A DNA stretch of 14,324 bases. It comes from Ignavibacteriaceae bacterium (GTDB taxonomy: Bacteria; Bacteroidota; Ignavibacteria; Ignavibacteriales; Ignavibacteriaceae). The stretch is from positions 1-14,324 of the forward strand of contig JAPHUI010000319.1 in NCBI GenBank assembly GCA_026193755.1. Reading direction: 5' to 3'. The notes below the pieces were generated by a model. It was not told where the DNA came from, searched no databases, and saw only the letters and a program-made list of their open reading frames with translations. Of this stretch, positions 1 to 7,762 are shown one piece after another; within the stretch, counting starts at the first letter, position 1; each line of letters starts with the position of its first letter. A program made the position numbers and the translations under genes.

Positions 1-97
1 ACGTTCGTGATTTGAAAGTGATTCAAAAGAACTGTATTTATCTTTGTGTAAAATATTCAAAATGTGGTTTGCAAAATAATAACACAAATTAAAAAAT

Positions 98-1327
98 TTA
101 TACTGATGGTTCTTTAACCTTTTGAAGAATTATCAATCCTGCAATAAAGAATAAACCTATTGCAAGCGCTGCAAATCTCTCATTTGAGAGGTCTGAAATA
201 ATCCCGTAAATAAATGGTCCTACTACAGCGGATGATTTTCCAAAAAGCCCATCATAAAAACCAAAAAATTCTGCTTCCCGATCTTTAGGTGTTATTAAAG
301 CCATCAAGCTGCGGCTGCAACTTTGCGAAGAACCGATTGACATTCCAGCTAAAAGTCCAACTATATAAAATTCTGAAATAGTACTGACAAAGAAAGCCCC
401 GATAATTACAGCTATCCAGATAATCAGAGTTATAGTAATTGTTTTTTTCGGACCGATATGATCCGAAATAATTCCAAAAATAAAAGAGCCTAATACTGCA
501 GTCGACTGTACAATTACAAAAAAAATAATTATCTGCTGGTCAGTCATTTTAAGAATATTTGCTGCAAAAATTGAAGCAAATGCAATGATTGTTATAATGG
601 CATCGTTATAAAGGAAAAAGGAAGTCAAAAACATTTTCATCGAGGGATAATCTTTTTGAAAAAAGATTGCACGGAATGAATTGAAGCTTTTTTTAATACC
701 AATCCTTAATAATTCTTTTTTTACAGGCTCTTTTATTTGAGGTTCTTTAAGAAAAATGAACAAAGGTGCCGAAAAGAAAAGGAAGAAAGCTGCTGCAATT
801 ATGAATGAAAATCTTATATAAAAATAGTAATCTGGAGATGTGGATTCTGGTAAAAGTATCATTACAATTAAGAGGACAGCTAGAGCTCCGAGATATCCCA
901 TGGCAAAGCCATATCCTGAGACTCTTCCATAATTTTTTTTCGCTGTTAGGTTAGGTAAAAAAGCATCATAAAAAACTAAACCTGACTCAAATCCGATATT
1001 GGCAAAAACGAAAAGAATAAATCCGGCAAGGATATCCCCTTCCTGAATAAAGAACATTAAAGTAGTACAAACAACGGATAGTAACGTAAAAAAGAGTAAA
1101 AATCTCTTTCGGTTTCTTGAAATATCAGCAACTGCTCCTAGAGGGGGACTTAGCAAAGCAGCCATAATCATAGATAAACTTACAGCAAGACCCCAAATCC
1201 ATTTTTGTCCGCCGGCTACATGGTTAGAAAAATATTTTGAATAGATAACTGTAACGATGATGACTGAAAAAGAAGTGTTTGCAAAATCAAACAGAGACCA
1301 GACAAATACTCTTCCCTTTTCTTTCAT
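98..1327 (-). CDS. UMF1/Atg22-type MFS transporter
   Basis: A 409-residue multi-pass inner-membrane protein of the major facilitator superfamily, closest in style to the UMF1/Atg22-like branch; the substrate cannot be told from sequence. Seen: hydrophobic segments throughout, consistent with about 12 helices; the family-like N-terminal motif FDFANTSFS (13-21); an MFS loop motif GAVADISRNRKR (64-75) and its second-half counterpart GIISDHIGPKKT (285-296), showing the two-fold repeat; the ND pair at 241-242; and GSSQSCSRSLMA (332-343), typical of the UMF1 group. The length is normal and the frame is intact. The ATG at 1327 lies 3 bp after the nusB stop, so the two genes are almost certainly co-transcribed and probably translationally coupled. 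No terminator is evident in the 97 bp after the stop. Family call is firm; transported compound unknown. Confidence 0.88.
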   Translation of the reverse strand: MKEKGRVFVWSLFDFANTSFSVIIVTVIYSKYFSNHVAGGQKWIWGLAVSLSMIMAALLSPPLGAVADISRNRKRFLLFFTLLSVVCTTLMFFIQEGDILAGFILFVFANIGFESGLVFYDAFLPNLTAKKNYGRVSGYGFAMGYLGALAVLLIVMILLPESTSPDYYFYIRFSFIIAAAFFLFFSAPLFIFLKEPQIKEPVKKELLRIGIKKSFNSFRAIFFQKDYPSMKMFLTSFFLYNDAIITIIAFASIFAANILKMTDQQIIIFFVIVQSTAVLGSFIFGIISDHIGPKKTITITLIIWIAVIIGAFFVSTISEFYIVGLLAGMSIGSSQSCSRSLMALITPKDREAEFFGFYDGLFGKSSAVVGPFIYGIISDLSNERFAALAIGLFFIAGLIILQKVKEPSV

Positions 1328-1330
1328 AAT

Positions 1331-1810
1331 TTATTGCCTGGAAGGTGAGATAGATTCTTCAACCAGTCCCCTGCCGGTTTTATTGAGCCTGCCTTCTTTC
1401 TTTTCTTCAGCAAGTATTGCATCCAGTATTCCGTTAATAAATTTTCCGCTACCCGCTGTGCTAAAATCTTTTGCAATTTCAATTGATTCATTAATGGAAA
1501 CCTTTGGTGGAATATCAGGGAAGTAAAGTATCTCGCAGATACCTATTCTGAGAAGTATTTTGTCAATTAATGCTATCCTGTTCATTTCCCAGTTAGTAAC
1601 CCGTCCGATTATTCGTTTATCAAGATCATCATAATTGGAGAGCACCTTGCTTATTAATTCGCGGGCAAATGCTCTGTCGGTTTCATCAGTAATTTCATTT
1701 AAAATTTCCGAAGAAAGAGGTTCAAGCGACTCTCTGTTCATTTCATATGCGTACAAAATCTGCAGCACTTTCTCTCTTACGATTCTGCGCTTTGACTTGT
1801 TATTCATCAT
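1331..1810 (-). CDS. nusB: Transcription antitermination factor NusB
   Basis: NusB is a small all-helical RNA-binding protein. With NusE (S10) it binds boxA RNA and promotes antitermination, chiefly on rRNA operons. Seen, numbering from the ATG at 1810 (159 aa): a basic N-terminus KSKRRIVREK (5-14); the conserved core NWEMNRIALIDKILLRI (73-89); PPKVSINESIEIAKDF (101-116); and GKFINGILD (122-130), all diagnostic of the family. The C-terminal tail from about 135 is charged and non-conserved. The frame is open to a TTG at 1822, but an ATG-ATG pair at 1810/1807 is a better start; no strong Shine-Dalgarno precedes either. It leads a two-gene unit with the downstream MFS transporter (3 bp gap). Confidence 0.93.
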   Translation of the reverse strand: MMNNKSKRRIVREKVLQILYAYEMNRESLEPLSSEILNEITDETDRAFARELISKVLSNYDDLDKRIIGRVTNWEMNRIALIDKILLRIGICEILYFPDIPPKVSINESIEIAKDFSTAGSGKFINGILDAILAEEKKEGRLNKTGRGLVEESISPSRQ

Positions 1811-1822
1811 TACCGGTATCAA

Positions 1823-1854
1823 TATAAAAAATTAAATAGTTGGTGAAGAACTAT
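1823..1854 (-). terminator. Possible weak terminator after the YdcF gene
   Basis: Between the YdcF-family stop and nusB there is a 6-bp stem ATAGTT/AACTAT (1836-1841 with 1849-1854) and a 7-nt loop. On the minus strand it is followed directly by a T-rich run (TTTAATTTTTTATA). The stem has only two G/C-type pairs, so termination would be weak at best. The location and the T-run are the only support. Confidence 0.3.
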
Positions 1855-1875
1855 GTGTATAATATTAAAACTGTT

Positions 1876-2892
1876 TTATAAAGCAAAATTCCAGAAAAGA
1901 AATAAAGCGATACTCTCTCTTATCTCAGTATATAATTTATCTTTAAAGTTGAGCTTATGATCTGATTCGGCTACCTTCACGTCAATATTAAAAAAATTGC
2001 TTATTTCGATTACCCTGGGTAAATGATATCCATCAGACACAATAATAATTTTGCCTTCAGATTTCCTATTTGCTAAAAGATTATTCTTTATCCAGTCTAT
2101 TTGTTCTGTAGTTGAGGAAGTAAATCTTTCAATAATAATCCTGGAAGTATCAATCCCTTTGATTTTTGCGTACTCATAAGCAACTTCGGATTCGGACATC
2201 TCGCCAGGTGCCTTCCCGCCCGTAAGAACAATAGTCTTAGCAAATCCCTTCTTAAATAAATCTATTGCTTTATCAATTCTTGACGATAAAGTTGGACTGG
2301 GAATATTTCCTGTCCAGACTGCAGCACCCAACACGACGACAATATTTTGCTCATTTCTGCTAAGCTTCCATTTGTCTGACGAATAATTAAAATTATCTAT
2401 ATAGATAAAAATAAAGACAAGAAAAATTATCAGCATTAATACTATACTGTACATATTTTTAATAAAAGATGGTTTATTCTTACTCAAAATTCTGTACCAA
2501 AGTGAAATAAAAAAGTAAAAGAGGGAAAGAAGAAATACTGTAAATAATATTCCTGTCAGGATTTTATCTCCGGGTTGATTGAAAATATAAAAATTATCTG
2601 AAATGATTTTTACTTTTGTTGATACAAATGAAATAATCAACAAGCACCAGGTAATAATGATATAAATAAAAATAGACTTACGGTTTATATCATTTTTCTT
2701 TCTTTTTACTGATAGGTACATCCCAAATATTATCCCAAAGTAAATTAATAAATTTAAAATGTTTCCGATTTTTGAAAGTGAGAAATTATTAAAAGAAAGC
2801 TCTTGATTAATATATTTTATGATGAAGAGAAAAGTAAGCTGCAATAAAAGCAATGCAGAGTTAATTAGTAAATAGGATTTTTCAGAATTCAT
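1876..2892 (-). CDS. YdcF/DUF218-family membrane protein (ElyC-like)
   Basis: A 338-residue protein with an N-terminal membrane region and a C-terminal DUF218 (YdcF/SanA/ElyC) domain. Seen: five likely transmembrane helices at about 9-26, 45-62, 73-91, 112-132 and 148-165. The soluble domain from about 183 begins IVVVLGAAVWTG (184-195), then SPTLSSRIDKAIDLF (199-213), IVLTGGKAPGEMSESE (221-236), a nucleotide-fold-like middle, and IIIVSDGYHLPR (282-293). This order (GAAV, sLxxR, TGG, SExxxm, Sxx.HxpR) is the family signature. Known: members act in envelope processes such as cell-wall or undecaprenyl-carrier metabolism in enterobacteria, but the reaction is poorly defined. It stands apart from its neighbours, with 53-65 bp before nusB and over 230 bp upstream. 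Family call is firm; cellular role is not known. Confidence 0.85.
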   Translation of the reverse strand: MNSEKSYLLINSALLLLQLTFLFIIKYINQELSFNNFSLSKIGNILNLLIYFGIIFGMYLSVKRKKNDINRKSIFIYIIITWCLLIISFVSTKVKIISDNFYIFNQPGDKILTGILFTVFLLSLFYFFISLWYRILSKNKPSFIKNMYSIVLMLIIFLVFIFIYIDNFNYSSDKWKLSRNEQNIVVVLGAAVWTGNIPSPTLSSRIDKAIDLFKKGFAKTIVLTGGKAPGEMSESEVAYEYAKIKGIDTSRIIIERFTSSTTEQIDWIKNNLLANRKSEGKIIIVSDGYHLPRVIEISNFFNIDVKVAESDHKLNFKDKLYTEIRESIALFLFWNFAL

Positions 2893-3130
2893 AGATATAG
2901 ATACTTAACTTGCTCAATTTTAGATAAATTCATTTTCCAAGTTCACAGATACAGGGATAATTACTATTAATAATGTAAAGAATAAATGTCAGTTTATTAA
3001 GAATATTATTATAGAATTCGCCGTTAGAAATTCACTAAATCTATTTTCAAAACTAATTAGAGAGCATTCAATATCAAATTTATTTTGAAGCTTATTTCTA
3101 TCTGGTTAAATTTTTAGTTTTTGTAAGGAG
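2893..3130. other. AT-rich intergenic stretch, no gene found
   Basis: About 240 bp between the YdcF gene and the tonB terminator. No open frame of note is present on either strand. It is very AT-rich and holds short AT-only inverted repeats, e.g. AATAAA/TTTATT at 2981-2998, which are expected by chance at this composition. It must contain the promoter of the YdcF gene, but I could not identify convincing -35/-10 boxes. Confidence 0.5.
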
Positions 3131-3159
3131 AATAAAAAAGGCGTCTCAATGGACGCCTT
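3131..3159 (-). terminator. Intrinsic terminator of tonB
   Basis: A perfect 8-bp stem AAGGCGTC/GACGCCTT (3152-3159 with 3138-3145), with a 6-nt loop, lies 5 bp past the tonB stop codon. On the minus strand it runs into TTTTTATT. The G/C-rich stem and T-tract make this a textbook Rho-independent terminator, which isolates tonB from the downstream YdcF gene. The convergent reading (+ strand) also has A-rich and T-poor flanks, so it works in the minus direction only. Confidence 0.92.
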
Positions 3160-3164
3160 AAAGT

Positions 3165-3815
3165 TTATTGCAGCTTAAATATGATAGGTATCGAAACCTG
3201 AACTTTTACCGGTTTACCTCTCTGCTTACCAGGTTTGAATTTAGTTTTTTGCACGGCGTCCAATGCAGCTTCGTCACAACCAGCACCAATTCCTTTTAAC
3301 ACCTGGGCTTTAGTTACTGTACCGGTCTCATCAACAAATGCAAGTATATAAACTTTACCTTCAACACCAGCTCTCTTTGCTATTTCGGGATATACTATTT
3401 TTTCCTGAATACCTTTAATTCCACCAATTGGATCCGGCATTTCTTCAACAGCAACAAAGTAAGTTGGTTCTTCTTCAACTTTCTTCTCTTCCTTTGGCGG
3501 AGGCGGAGCTTCCATTTGAGCGTTAACATCTAATTCTGTTTCACCCAGTTCAATATCCTCCAGAACATCTTCGGATGGTGCCTCGATTGGAATCGGCGGT
3601 TTTGGAGGTGGCGGAGGTCTGTTCTCCTGTTTGGTCTGCTGAATATCTTCAACTGTGAATAGTTCTTGTGGACCTTCTAATTTAACTTCTTTTTGTTCAA
3701 AAGTGGGAAAGAATTTGAACGCAACAATCATTAATGCGAGAGCTATTATAAGACTTATTTCGAAAGTCTTTTTATATTTTGCCCTCAGATCAGAATCAGG
3801 ATTTTTAAGTTTCAT
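3165..3815 (-). CDS. tonB: TonB-family energy transducer
   Basis: A 216-residue TonB-type protein that would couple the inner-membrane proton-motive force (through ExbB/ExbD, not in this window) to outer-membrane TonB-dependent receptors. Seen: a short basic cytoplasmic N-terminus; one transmembrane anchor at about 18-36; a periplasmic linker with proline clusters RPPPPPKPPIPIE (66-78) and APPPPKEEKK (103-112) amid acidic residues; and a C-terminal TonB domain from about 128 with YPEIAKRAGVEGKVYI (142-157), VDETGTV (161-167) and the closing strand VQVSIPIIF (205-213). Length and order are normal. It has its own promoter, an AGGAG ribosome site 7 nt before the ATG, and a terminator, so it is a single-gene unit. 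Which receptor it serves cannot be told; genomes of this group often carry several tonB paralogues. Confidence 0.9.
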   Translation of the reverse strand: MKLKNPDSDLRAKYKKTFEISLIIALALMIVAFKFFPTFEQKEVKLEGPQELFTVEDIQQTKQENRPPPPPKPPIPIEAPSEDVLEDIELGETELDVNAQMEAPPPPKEEKKVEEEPTYFVAVEEMPDPIGGIKGIQEKIVYPEIAKRAGVEGKVYILAFVDETGTVTKAQVLKGIGAGCDEAALDAVQKTKFKPGKQRGKPVKVQVSIPIIFKLQ

Positions 3816-3822
3816 TTTAGCT

Positions 3823-3827
3823 CTCCT
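3823..3827 (-). promoter_or_regulatory. Strong Shine-Dalgarno site of tonB
   Basis: On the minus strand AGGAG is placed 7 nt before the tonB ATG (3815). It is one of the clearest ribosome sites in a window where many genes lack one, and it fixes the tonB start. Confidence 0.75.
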
Positions 3828-3851
3828 ATTAAAAGCTTATTAACTAGTGAA

Positions 3852-3880
3852 AAATTACTAAATGATCAGAGTTTTGTCAA
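3852..3880 (-). promoter_or_regulatory. Sigma70-like promoter for tonB
   Basis: On the minus strand a perfect -35 TTGACA (3880-3875) is separated by exactly 17 nt from TAATTT (3857-3852), a good -10. Initiation would fall near 3845, giving a leader of about 30 nt that contains the AGGAG site. The region sits in the 130-bp gap between the VanZ-like gene and tonB. The spacing and match are seen directly; activity is inferred. Confidence 0.7.
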
Positions 3881-3945
3881 CTAAGTTTCTGCCCCTTTTA
3901 CAATTATTTTTTAATAAAGTTCCAGATTATTCAAATTTAATTTTG

Positions 3946-4320
3946 TCATTCGAAGTTAATTTTATAATCAAGCACTCTTTTTAGCAGGTTCAGTAATAAA
4001 ATTCCAATAATAACTCCGGATGAGTCAGCAAACCAGTCACGGATATCAGCAGATCGGCCCGATATAAATAACTGATGAATTTCATCTATTGCACCGTATA
4101 GTAGAGTGATTATTATAGTAGCAATACTGGCATTCTTAAAAAGAAAATACGACTTCCTTTGGTAAATAAGCGCAAGATTTAATAAGACTGCTAAAATGAA
4201 AAAAGCGCTGAAATGTTCTATTTTGTCACTAATACCTAATTCTGGTAAATCCTTCCCGGGTAGGGTTGTGGCAGTAAAAAGTATAATCCAATATAAAGTA
4301 AGTGGAAAATAAACAAACAT
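3946..4320 (-). CDS. VanZ-like family membrane protein
   Basis: A small integral membrane protein of the VanZ-like family (124 aa from the chosen start). Seen: about four hydrophobic helices (3-19, 37-54, 64-78, 100-115); the motif SDKIEHFSAFFILAVLL (31-47); and DEIHQLFISGRSADIRDWFAD (79-99), both typical of the family. VanZ of Tn1546 confers low-level teicoplanin resistance, but most chromosomal homologues have no assigned function, so resistance should not be assumed. Start: the frame is open to a TTG at 4350 that overlaps the preceding stop by 8 bp, but the ATG at 4320 has a well-spaced AAGGAAAG ribosome site and is preferred. It lies 22 bp after the NAD(P)HX repair gene and is probably co-transcribed with it. 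Confidence 0.82.
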   Translation of the reverse strand: MFVYFPLTLYWIILFTATTLPGKDLPELGISDKIEHFSAFFILAVLLNLALIYQRKSYFLFKNASIATIIITLLYGAIDEIHQLFISGRSADIRDWFADSSGVIIGILLLNLLKRVLDYKINFE

Positions 4321-4342
4321 CACTTTCCTTTTTTCAAGATAT

Positions 4343-5905
4343 TCAAACAATAGAATTTTCCAGGAATTTTATAGTTTGAGGAATGTAATTTTGAATATCC
4401 GAGGCGAGAATATCAAGCATAGTCCTTTTAGCTACAAGTAAATCTGCAGCAAGACTATGAAGGTATACACCAGTTACTATTGATTTCTCGATATCAGTCT
4501 GCTGTGAAAGTAAACCAGCTAATAACCCTGTTAAAACATCCCCAGTTCCGAATTTTGCTAAAGCAGGATTACCGGTTGTATTTATTAATGCTTCTCCTTC
4601 AGGATTGAAAATTATCGTTGGTGCGCCTTTTAAAACTAGGTAAGCACCTGTTTTTTTGACGAAAGCTTTACCATATTTCAGAATGTCTTTTTGCAGTTCA
4701 GAAATAGAAATACCAATCAAACTTGAGAACTCAGCATGATGCGGAGTTAAGACACAATTTTTCAAGTCTAATTTTTTGTATTTGCCGTTGCCCAAAGCAA
4801 AAACTGCATCAGCATCAATAACAGTTTTTTTTGGTTTATATTTTTCCAATAGTAAAAGAACTGCTTTTTGTGTTTCTTTATTCCTGCCAAGACCGGGTCC
4901 AATTGCAACCACATCAGCCCATTTAATTCTCTCTTTAAGTTCATCTAAGTTTTCTTCTGAAAAATATTCCTTGCCCGAATCTTCATAAGCTTTAACAACA
5001 ACTTCACCTAATTTTTTATGAACAAGTTCACGAACAGATTTCGAGAAAGCAAGTATCGAAGCACCTGCTCCTATCTTCAATGCTGAAGTTGATGTTAAGA
5101 CCGCAGCACCAGGTAACGAACCTGAACCTGCAATCGTAAGAACTTTGCCAGCTGAATATTTATGTATATTTTTTGTTTTTACAGGCAAACCTAATAAAGC
5201 ATCTTCGGGTTCAATCAGGAATTCTGTCGGTGTAAATCTATCAAAGAGAAAATCAGGAATACCGATACCACCTTTTTCAACTTCACCTGCATTCACATAA
5301 CCATCACCAAAGAATAAACCTTTTTTTAACTCTCCAAGTGTAATAGTTAAATCTGCATTATATGCTATTTCTGCAAAACCTGTGTCTGCATTCAATCCGG
5401 TCGGAATATCTATTGCGACTTTTATTACATTTAATTTATTTAAATAATTTATTATTGATGGATATGGTTCACGAAGTGAGCCTTTAGTTCCGCTTCCAAG
5501 TAAAGCGTCAAAAATGATATCACATCCCTTTAAAGTATTCAGTGATGCTGAAGAAACATATTTTTTAAATTCAATTTTGTTCTTAGTGAATGATAATTTT
5601 TTCAAAACACTAAAATTAAATTTGCAATCCTCTGACATTTCCTTTTCATTACCTAAATAAATGATAACAACTTTATAACCTACATTGTAGAAATGTCTTG
5701 CAGCAGCAAAACCATCTCCACCATTGTTCCCTTTACCACAAACAAAGCCAATTTTAGGAGATTTAAGATGATCAATTCTTTCATAAGCTTTTCGAAATAC
5801 TTCCCGAGAAGCATTTTCCATTAATACTAATCCGGGAATACCTATTTTATTGATAGCGTATTGGTCAACTTCTCTTATTTGTTTTGTTGAATAAAGCGGA
5901 ATCAT
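4343..5905 (-). CDS. nnr: Bifunctional NAD(P)HX epimerase / ADP-dependent dehydratase
   Basis: A 520-residue two-domain repair enzyme. NADH and NADPH become hydrated to NAD(P)HX, which is not usable and can inhibit dehydrogenases; the epimerase interconverts its R and S forms and the kinase-like domain dehydrates the S form with ADP. Seen: N-terminal YjeF_N domain (about 1-220) with GKGNNGGDGF (57-66), DALLGSGTKG (133-142) and AIDIPTGLNADTG (164-176). The C-terminal carbohydrate-kinase-like domain (about 235-515) has YSAGKVLTIAGS (250-261), GPGLG (336-340), TPHHAEF (387-393) and the catalytic loop GTGDVLTG (453-460, Asp456). Length matches the fused bacterial form. It starts 49 bp after nuoN with no clear terminator between, so it may be read from the complex I operon; it is followed by the VanZ-like gene. 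No Shine-Dalgarno is visible at its ATG. Confidence 0.95.
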   Translation of the reverse strand: MIPLYSTKQIREVDQYAINKIGIPGLVLMENASREVFRKAYERIDHLKSPKIGFVCGKGNNGGDGFAAARHFYNVGYKVVIIYLGNEKEMSEDCKFNFSVLKKLSFTKNKIEFKKYVSSASLNTLKGCDIIFDALLGSGTKGSLREPYPSIINYLNKLNVIKVAIDIPTGLNADTGFAEIAYNADLTITLGELKKGLFFGDGYVNAGEVEKGGIGIPDFLFDRFTPTEFLIEPEDALLGLPVKTKNIHKYSAGKVLTIAGSGSLPGAAVLTSTSALKIGAGASILAFSKSVRELVHKKLGEVVVKAYEDSGKEYFSEENLDELKERIKWADVVAIGPGLGRNKETQKAVLLLLEKYKPKKTVIDADAVFALGNGKYKKLDLKNCVLTPHHAEFSSLIGISISELQKDILKYGKAFVKKTGAYLVLKGAPTIIFNPEGEALINTTGNPALAKFGTGDVLTGLLAGLLSQQTDIEKSIVTGVYLHSLAADLLVAKRTMLDILASDIQNYIPQTIKFLENSIV

Positions 5906-5954
5906 TTTATTCAGAATAAAAAAATATTAATGAAAATAATCGGACAGATACAAC

Positions 5955-7382
5955 TTAAAGATATGATGTTATCAAATCCAGTAAAGTACCGGGAAAAATG
6001 CCCAGAAGAATTACAAGCAAAACTGATATTATTATTCCTAACATACCGCTAAAGCTTTTTGCCGGTATTGTTTCCTGCTCACCTTCTTTGAAATACATCA
6101 GAACTACAATCCTCAAATAAAAATAGACACTTATAACACTCGAAATAATTCCAACAATCGCCAGCCAGGTTAAACCACTTTTAATTGCAGCAATGAAGAC
6201 ATAATATTTTCCGAAGAAACCAGCTAACGGAGGAATTCCTGCCAAAGCAAACATAACAATTGAAAGTAAAGCAGCCAGGAAAGGTTTTCTCGAGCCAAGA
6301 CCTGCATATGAATCTATTGAAAGATTTGCATCGTTCTCTCCTTCAACAATCGAAATAATACCAAATGCCGCCAGGTTCATAAACGTATATGCAGTCAGAT
6401 AGAAAATGACACCTGCTATACCAGTCGATGTGCCTGCTGCTAAACCAATAAGAATGTATCCTGCGTGTGCAATAGAAGAATAAGCAAGCATTCTTTTAAT
6501 ATCGCTCTGAGCAATTGCTACAATACTTCCAAACAGCATTGAAAAGACCGCAAGAACCGATAAGTAAGGTAGAAATAAACTTTGATTTTCACCTGAGAAT
6601 AAAGCAGTTAAAGTTGCAATGATTGCTGAAAAAGCTGCAGCTTTTCCAATAGTTGAAAACAAACCGGAGACGGTTGTCGGTGCTCCCTGATAAACATCTG
6701 GAACCCACATATGAAATGGGAATGCAGCAATCTTAAATGAAAAACCTATAAGGAATAAAAGTATTCCAACTAAAAAAACAATATTAGTCGATAACACCGG
6801 GAAACCTGCTGTAATTACATCAATTGAAGTTGAATGCGCTGAACCGTAAATCAATGCGATGCCATATACCAAAAATCCTGTAGCAAATGCTCCAAGCAGA
6901 AAATATTTCAATGATGCTTCAATAGCTTTTTCTTTTTTTCTATTTACACCGGCAAGCACATAAAAGCATACTGACATGATTTCAAGTCCGAGAAAAATCA
7001 TAAATAAACTCTTCGCCCCCGCCATAAACATCATTCCCAGAACTGAACTTTGAATTAAAATATAGTACTCACCATAATTCATTCCATATTTTTTTACATA
7101 ATCAACTGAGAGTAAACAGACAAGTGCAGCACCGATGTTAAATAGGAAAAAGAAAATATTTGTTCTTCCACCTGTAGCAAGCATATCCTGAAGAACTATA
7201 GATTGCTGGGAAACAGTTAGTAATGAATAAAATCCTGCTGAAAGAAAAATTAAAATTGAAAACCATGGTAAGATTGATTCACTTTTTTGTGAATAAATCT
7301 CTATGAAAACGGAAAGAACAATTCCGCTTCCAATTATTACAAGCGGGATAATATTATAAAATTCTTGAATATTGTTGAACAT
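5955..7382 (-). CDS. nuoN: NADH-quinone oxidoreductase subunit N
   Basis: Subunit N (475 aa) is the antiporter-like membrane subunit of complex I nearest the quinone module and carries one proton channel. Seen: hydrophobic throughout, about 14 helices, with both broken-helix signatures. Key charged residues are in place: Glu134 (LGLEIMS), Lys217 (FSFKIAAFPFHMWVPD, 214-229), Lys247 (IGKAAAF) and the terminal-channel Lys392 (GFFGKYYVF). GAPTTVSGLF (233-242) and DIKRMLAYSSIAHAGY (294-309) are further family marks. The subunit looks functional. The ATG lies 2 bp after the stop of the unknown 121-aa gene, with no clear ribosome site of its own, so translation probably depends on coupling. It is the last nuo gene here, and two non-nuo genes separate it from nuoM. 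Confidence 0.97.
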   Translation of the reverse strand: MFNNIQEFYNIIPLVIIGSGIVLSVFIEIYSQKSESILPWFSILIFLSAGFYSLLTVSQQSIVLQDMLATGGRTNIFFFLFNIGAALVCLLSVDYVKKYGMNYGEYYILIQSSVLGMMFMAGAKSLFMIFLGLEIMSVCFYVLAGVNRKKEKAIEASLKYFLLGAFATGFLVYGIALIYGSAHSTSIDVITAGFPVLSTNIVFLVGILLFLIGFSFKIAAFPFHMWVPDVYQGAPTTVSGLFSTIGKAAAFSAIIATLTALFSGENQSLFLPYLSVLAVFSMLFGSIVAIAQSDIKRMLAYSSIAHAGYILIGLAAGTSTGIAGVIFYLTAYTFMNLAAFGIISIVEGENDANLSIDSYAGLGSRKPFLAALLSIVMFALAGIPPLAGFFGKYYVFIAAIKSGLTWLAIVGIISSVISVYFYLRIVVLMYFKEGEQETIPAKSFSGMLGIIISVLLVILLGIFPGTLLDLITSYL

Positions 7383-7384
7383 TG

Positions 7385-7750
7385 TTACTCTATAAAAATT
7401 TGATTTTCGCCTAATTTTTCTATTCTTAACTGGTGATTATCTTCAGGGTGAAGAGCCAGTGTTATATGATTTTTTGTATTGAATACATCTTTACCCTTCT
7501 CTACAACAATCATTTTGATTGCTTCAAATTTTGAAACAACTTCCTTTAAATCTTTGTAATCGTGAAAGTAAATTTCCATAAAGTCGGGATTTTCTGAAAC
7601 GTGTACACTTTCACCAAATGGACTGAAATCAGTAATCAAATCATTTTCTATATTTAATTTGATAATATGACAGCTAAATGGTAAAAGCACCCGGTTACCA
7701 AAATATAAACCGGATTTTTTTTCTTTAACTACTTCGTTAATGCTTTTCAT
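7385..7750 (-). CDS. Unknown 121-aa protein between antiporter and nuoN
   Basis: I do not recognise this family. The product is 121 residues, soluble in character, with no signal peptide or transmembrane segment. It looks mixed alpha/beta, with alternating charged and hydrophobic stretches (MEIYFHDYKDLKEVVSKF, 58-75; MIVVEKGKDVF, 80-90), one cysteine (Cys27), several histidines (28, 50, 63, 95, 101, 106) and no CxxC or nucleotide-binding motif. That it is a real gene is supported by the AAAGG ribosome site before the ATG, a 12-bp gap from the antiporter stop, a 2-bp gap to the nuoN start, and base usage like its neighbours. Position suggests a role tied to the antiporter or to complex I assembly or regulation; this is inference from context only. 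Confidence 0.75.
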   Translation of the reverse strand: MKSINEVVKEKKSGLYFGNRVLLPFSCHIIKLNIENDLITDFSPFGESVHVSENPDFMEIYFHDYKDLKEVVSKFEAIKMIVVEKGKDVFNTKNHITLALHPEDNHQLRIEKLGENQIFIE

Positions 7751-7762
7751 ATATCAACCTTT

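Noticed and set aside
1..97. Left edge of the window searched for a terminator or gene end.
   Set aside because: No hairpin with a T-run and no convincing frame; only AT-rich sequence is seen.
2969..3010. Nested AT-only inverted repeats (AATAAT/ATTATT around AATAAA/TTTATT) in the gap upstream of the YdcF gene.
   Set aside because: Stems contain no G/C pairs and such matches are expected by chance in DNA this AT-rich; no T-run or gene end makes it a terminator.
3946..4320. The VanZ-like gene as a glycopeptide-resistance determinant.
   Set aside because: No other van genes are present and chromosomal VanZ-like proteins are widespread without any resistance role.
4320..4350. TTG at 4350 as start of the VanZ-like gene, giving an 8-bp overlap with the previous gene.
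   Set aside because: The ATG at 4320 has a well-placed AAGGAAAG ribosome site and starts right at the first hydrophobic helix; the TTG has none. Not excluded.
5905..5921. Palindrome TTTTATTC-A-GAATAAAA overlapping the first base of the NAD(P)HX repair gene.
   Set aside because: One-base centre is too tight for an RNA hairpin and the arms are nearly all A/T; an operator is possible but there is no second copy or other support.
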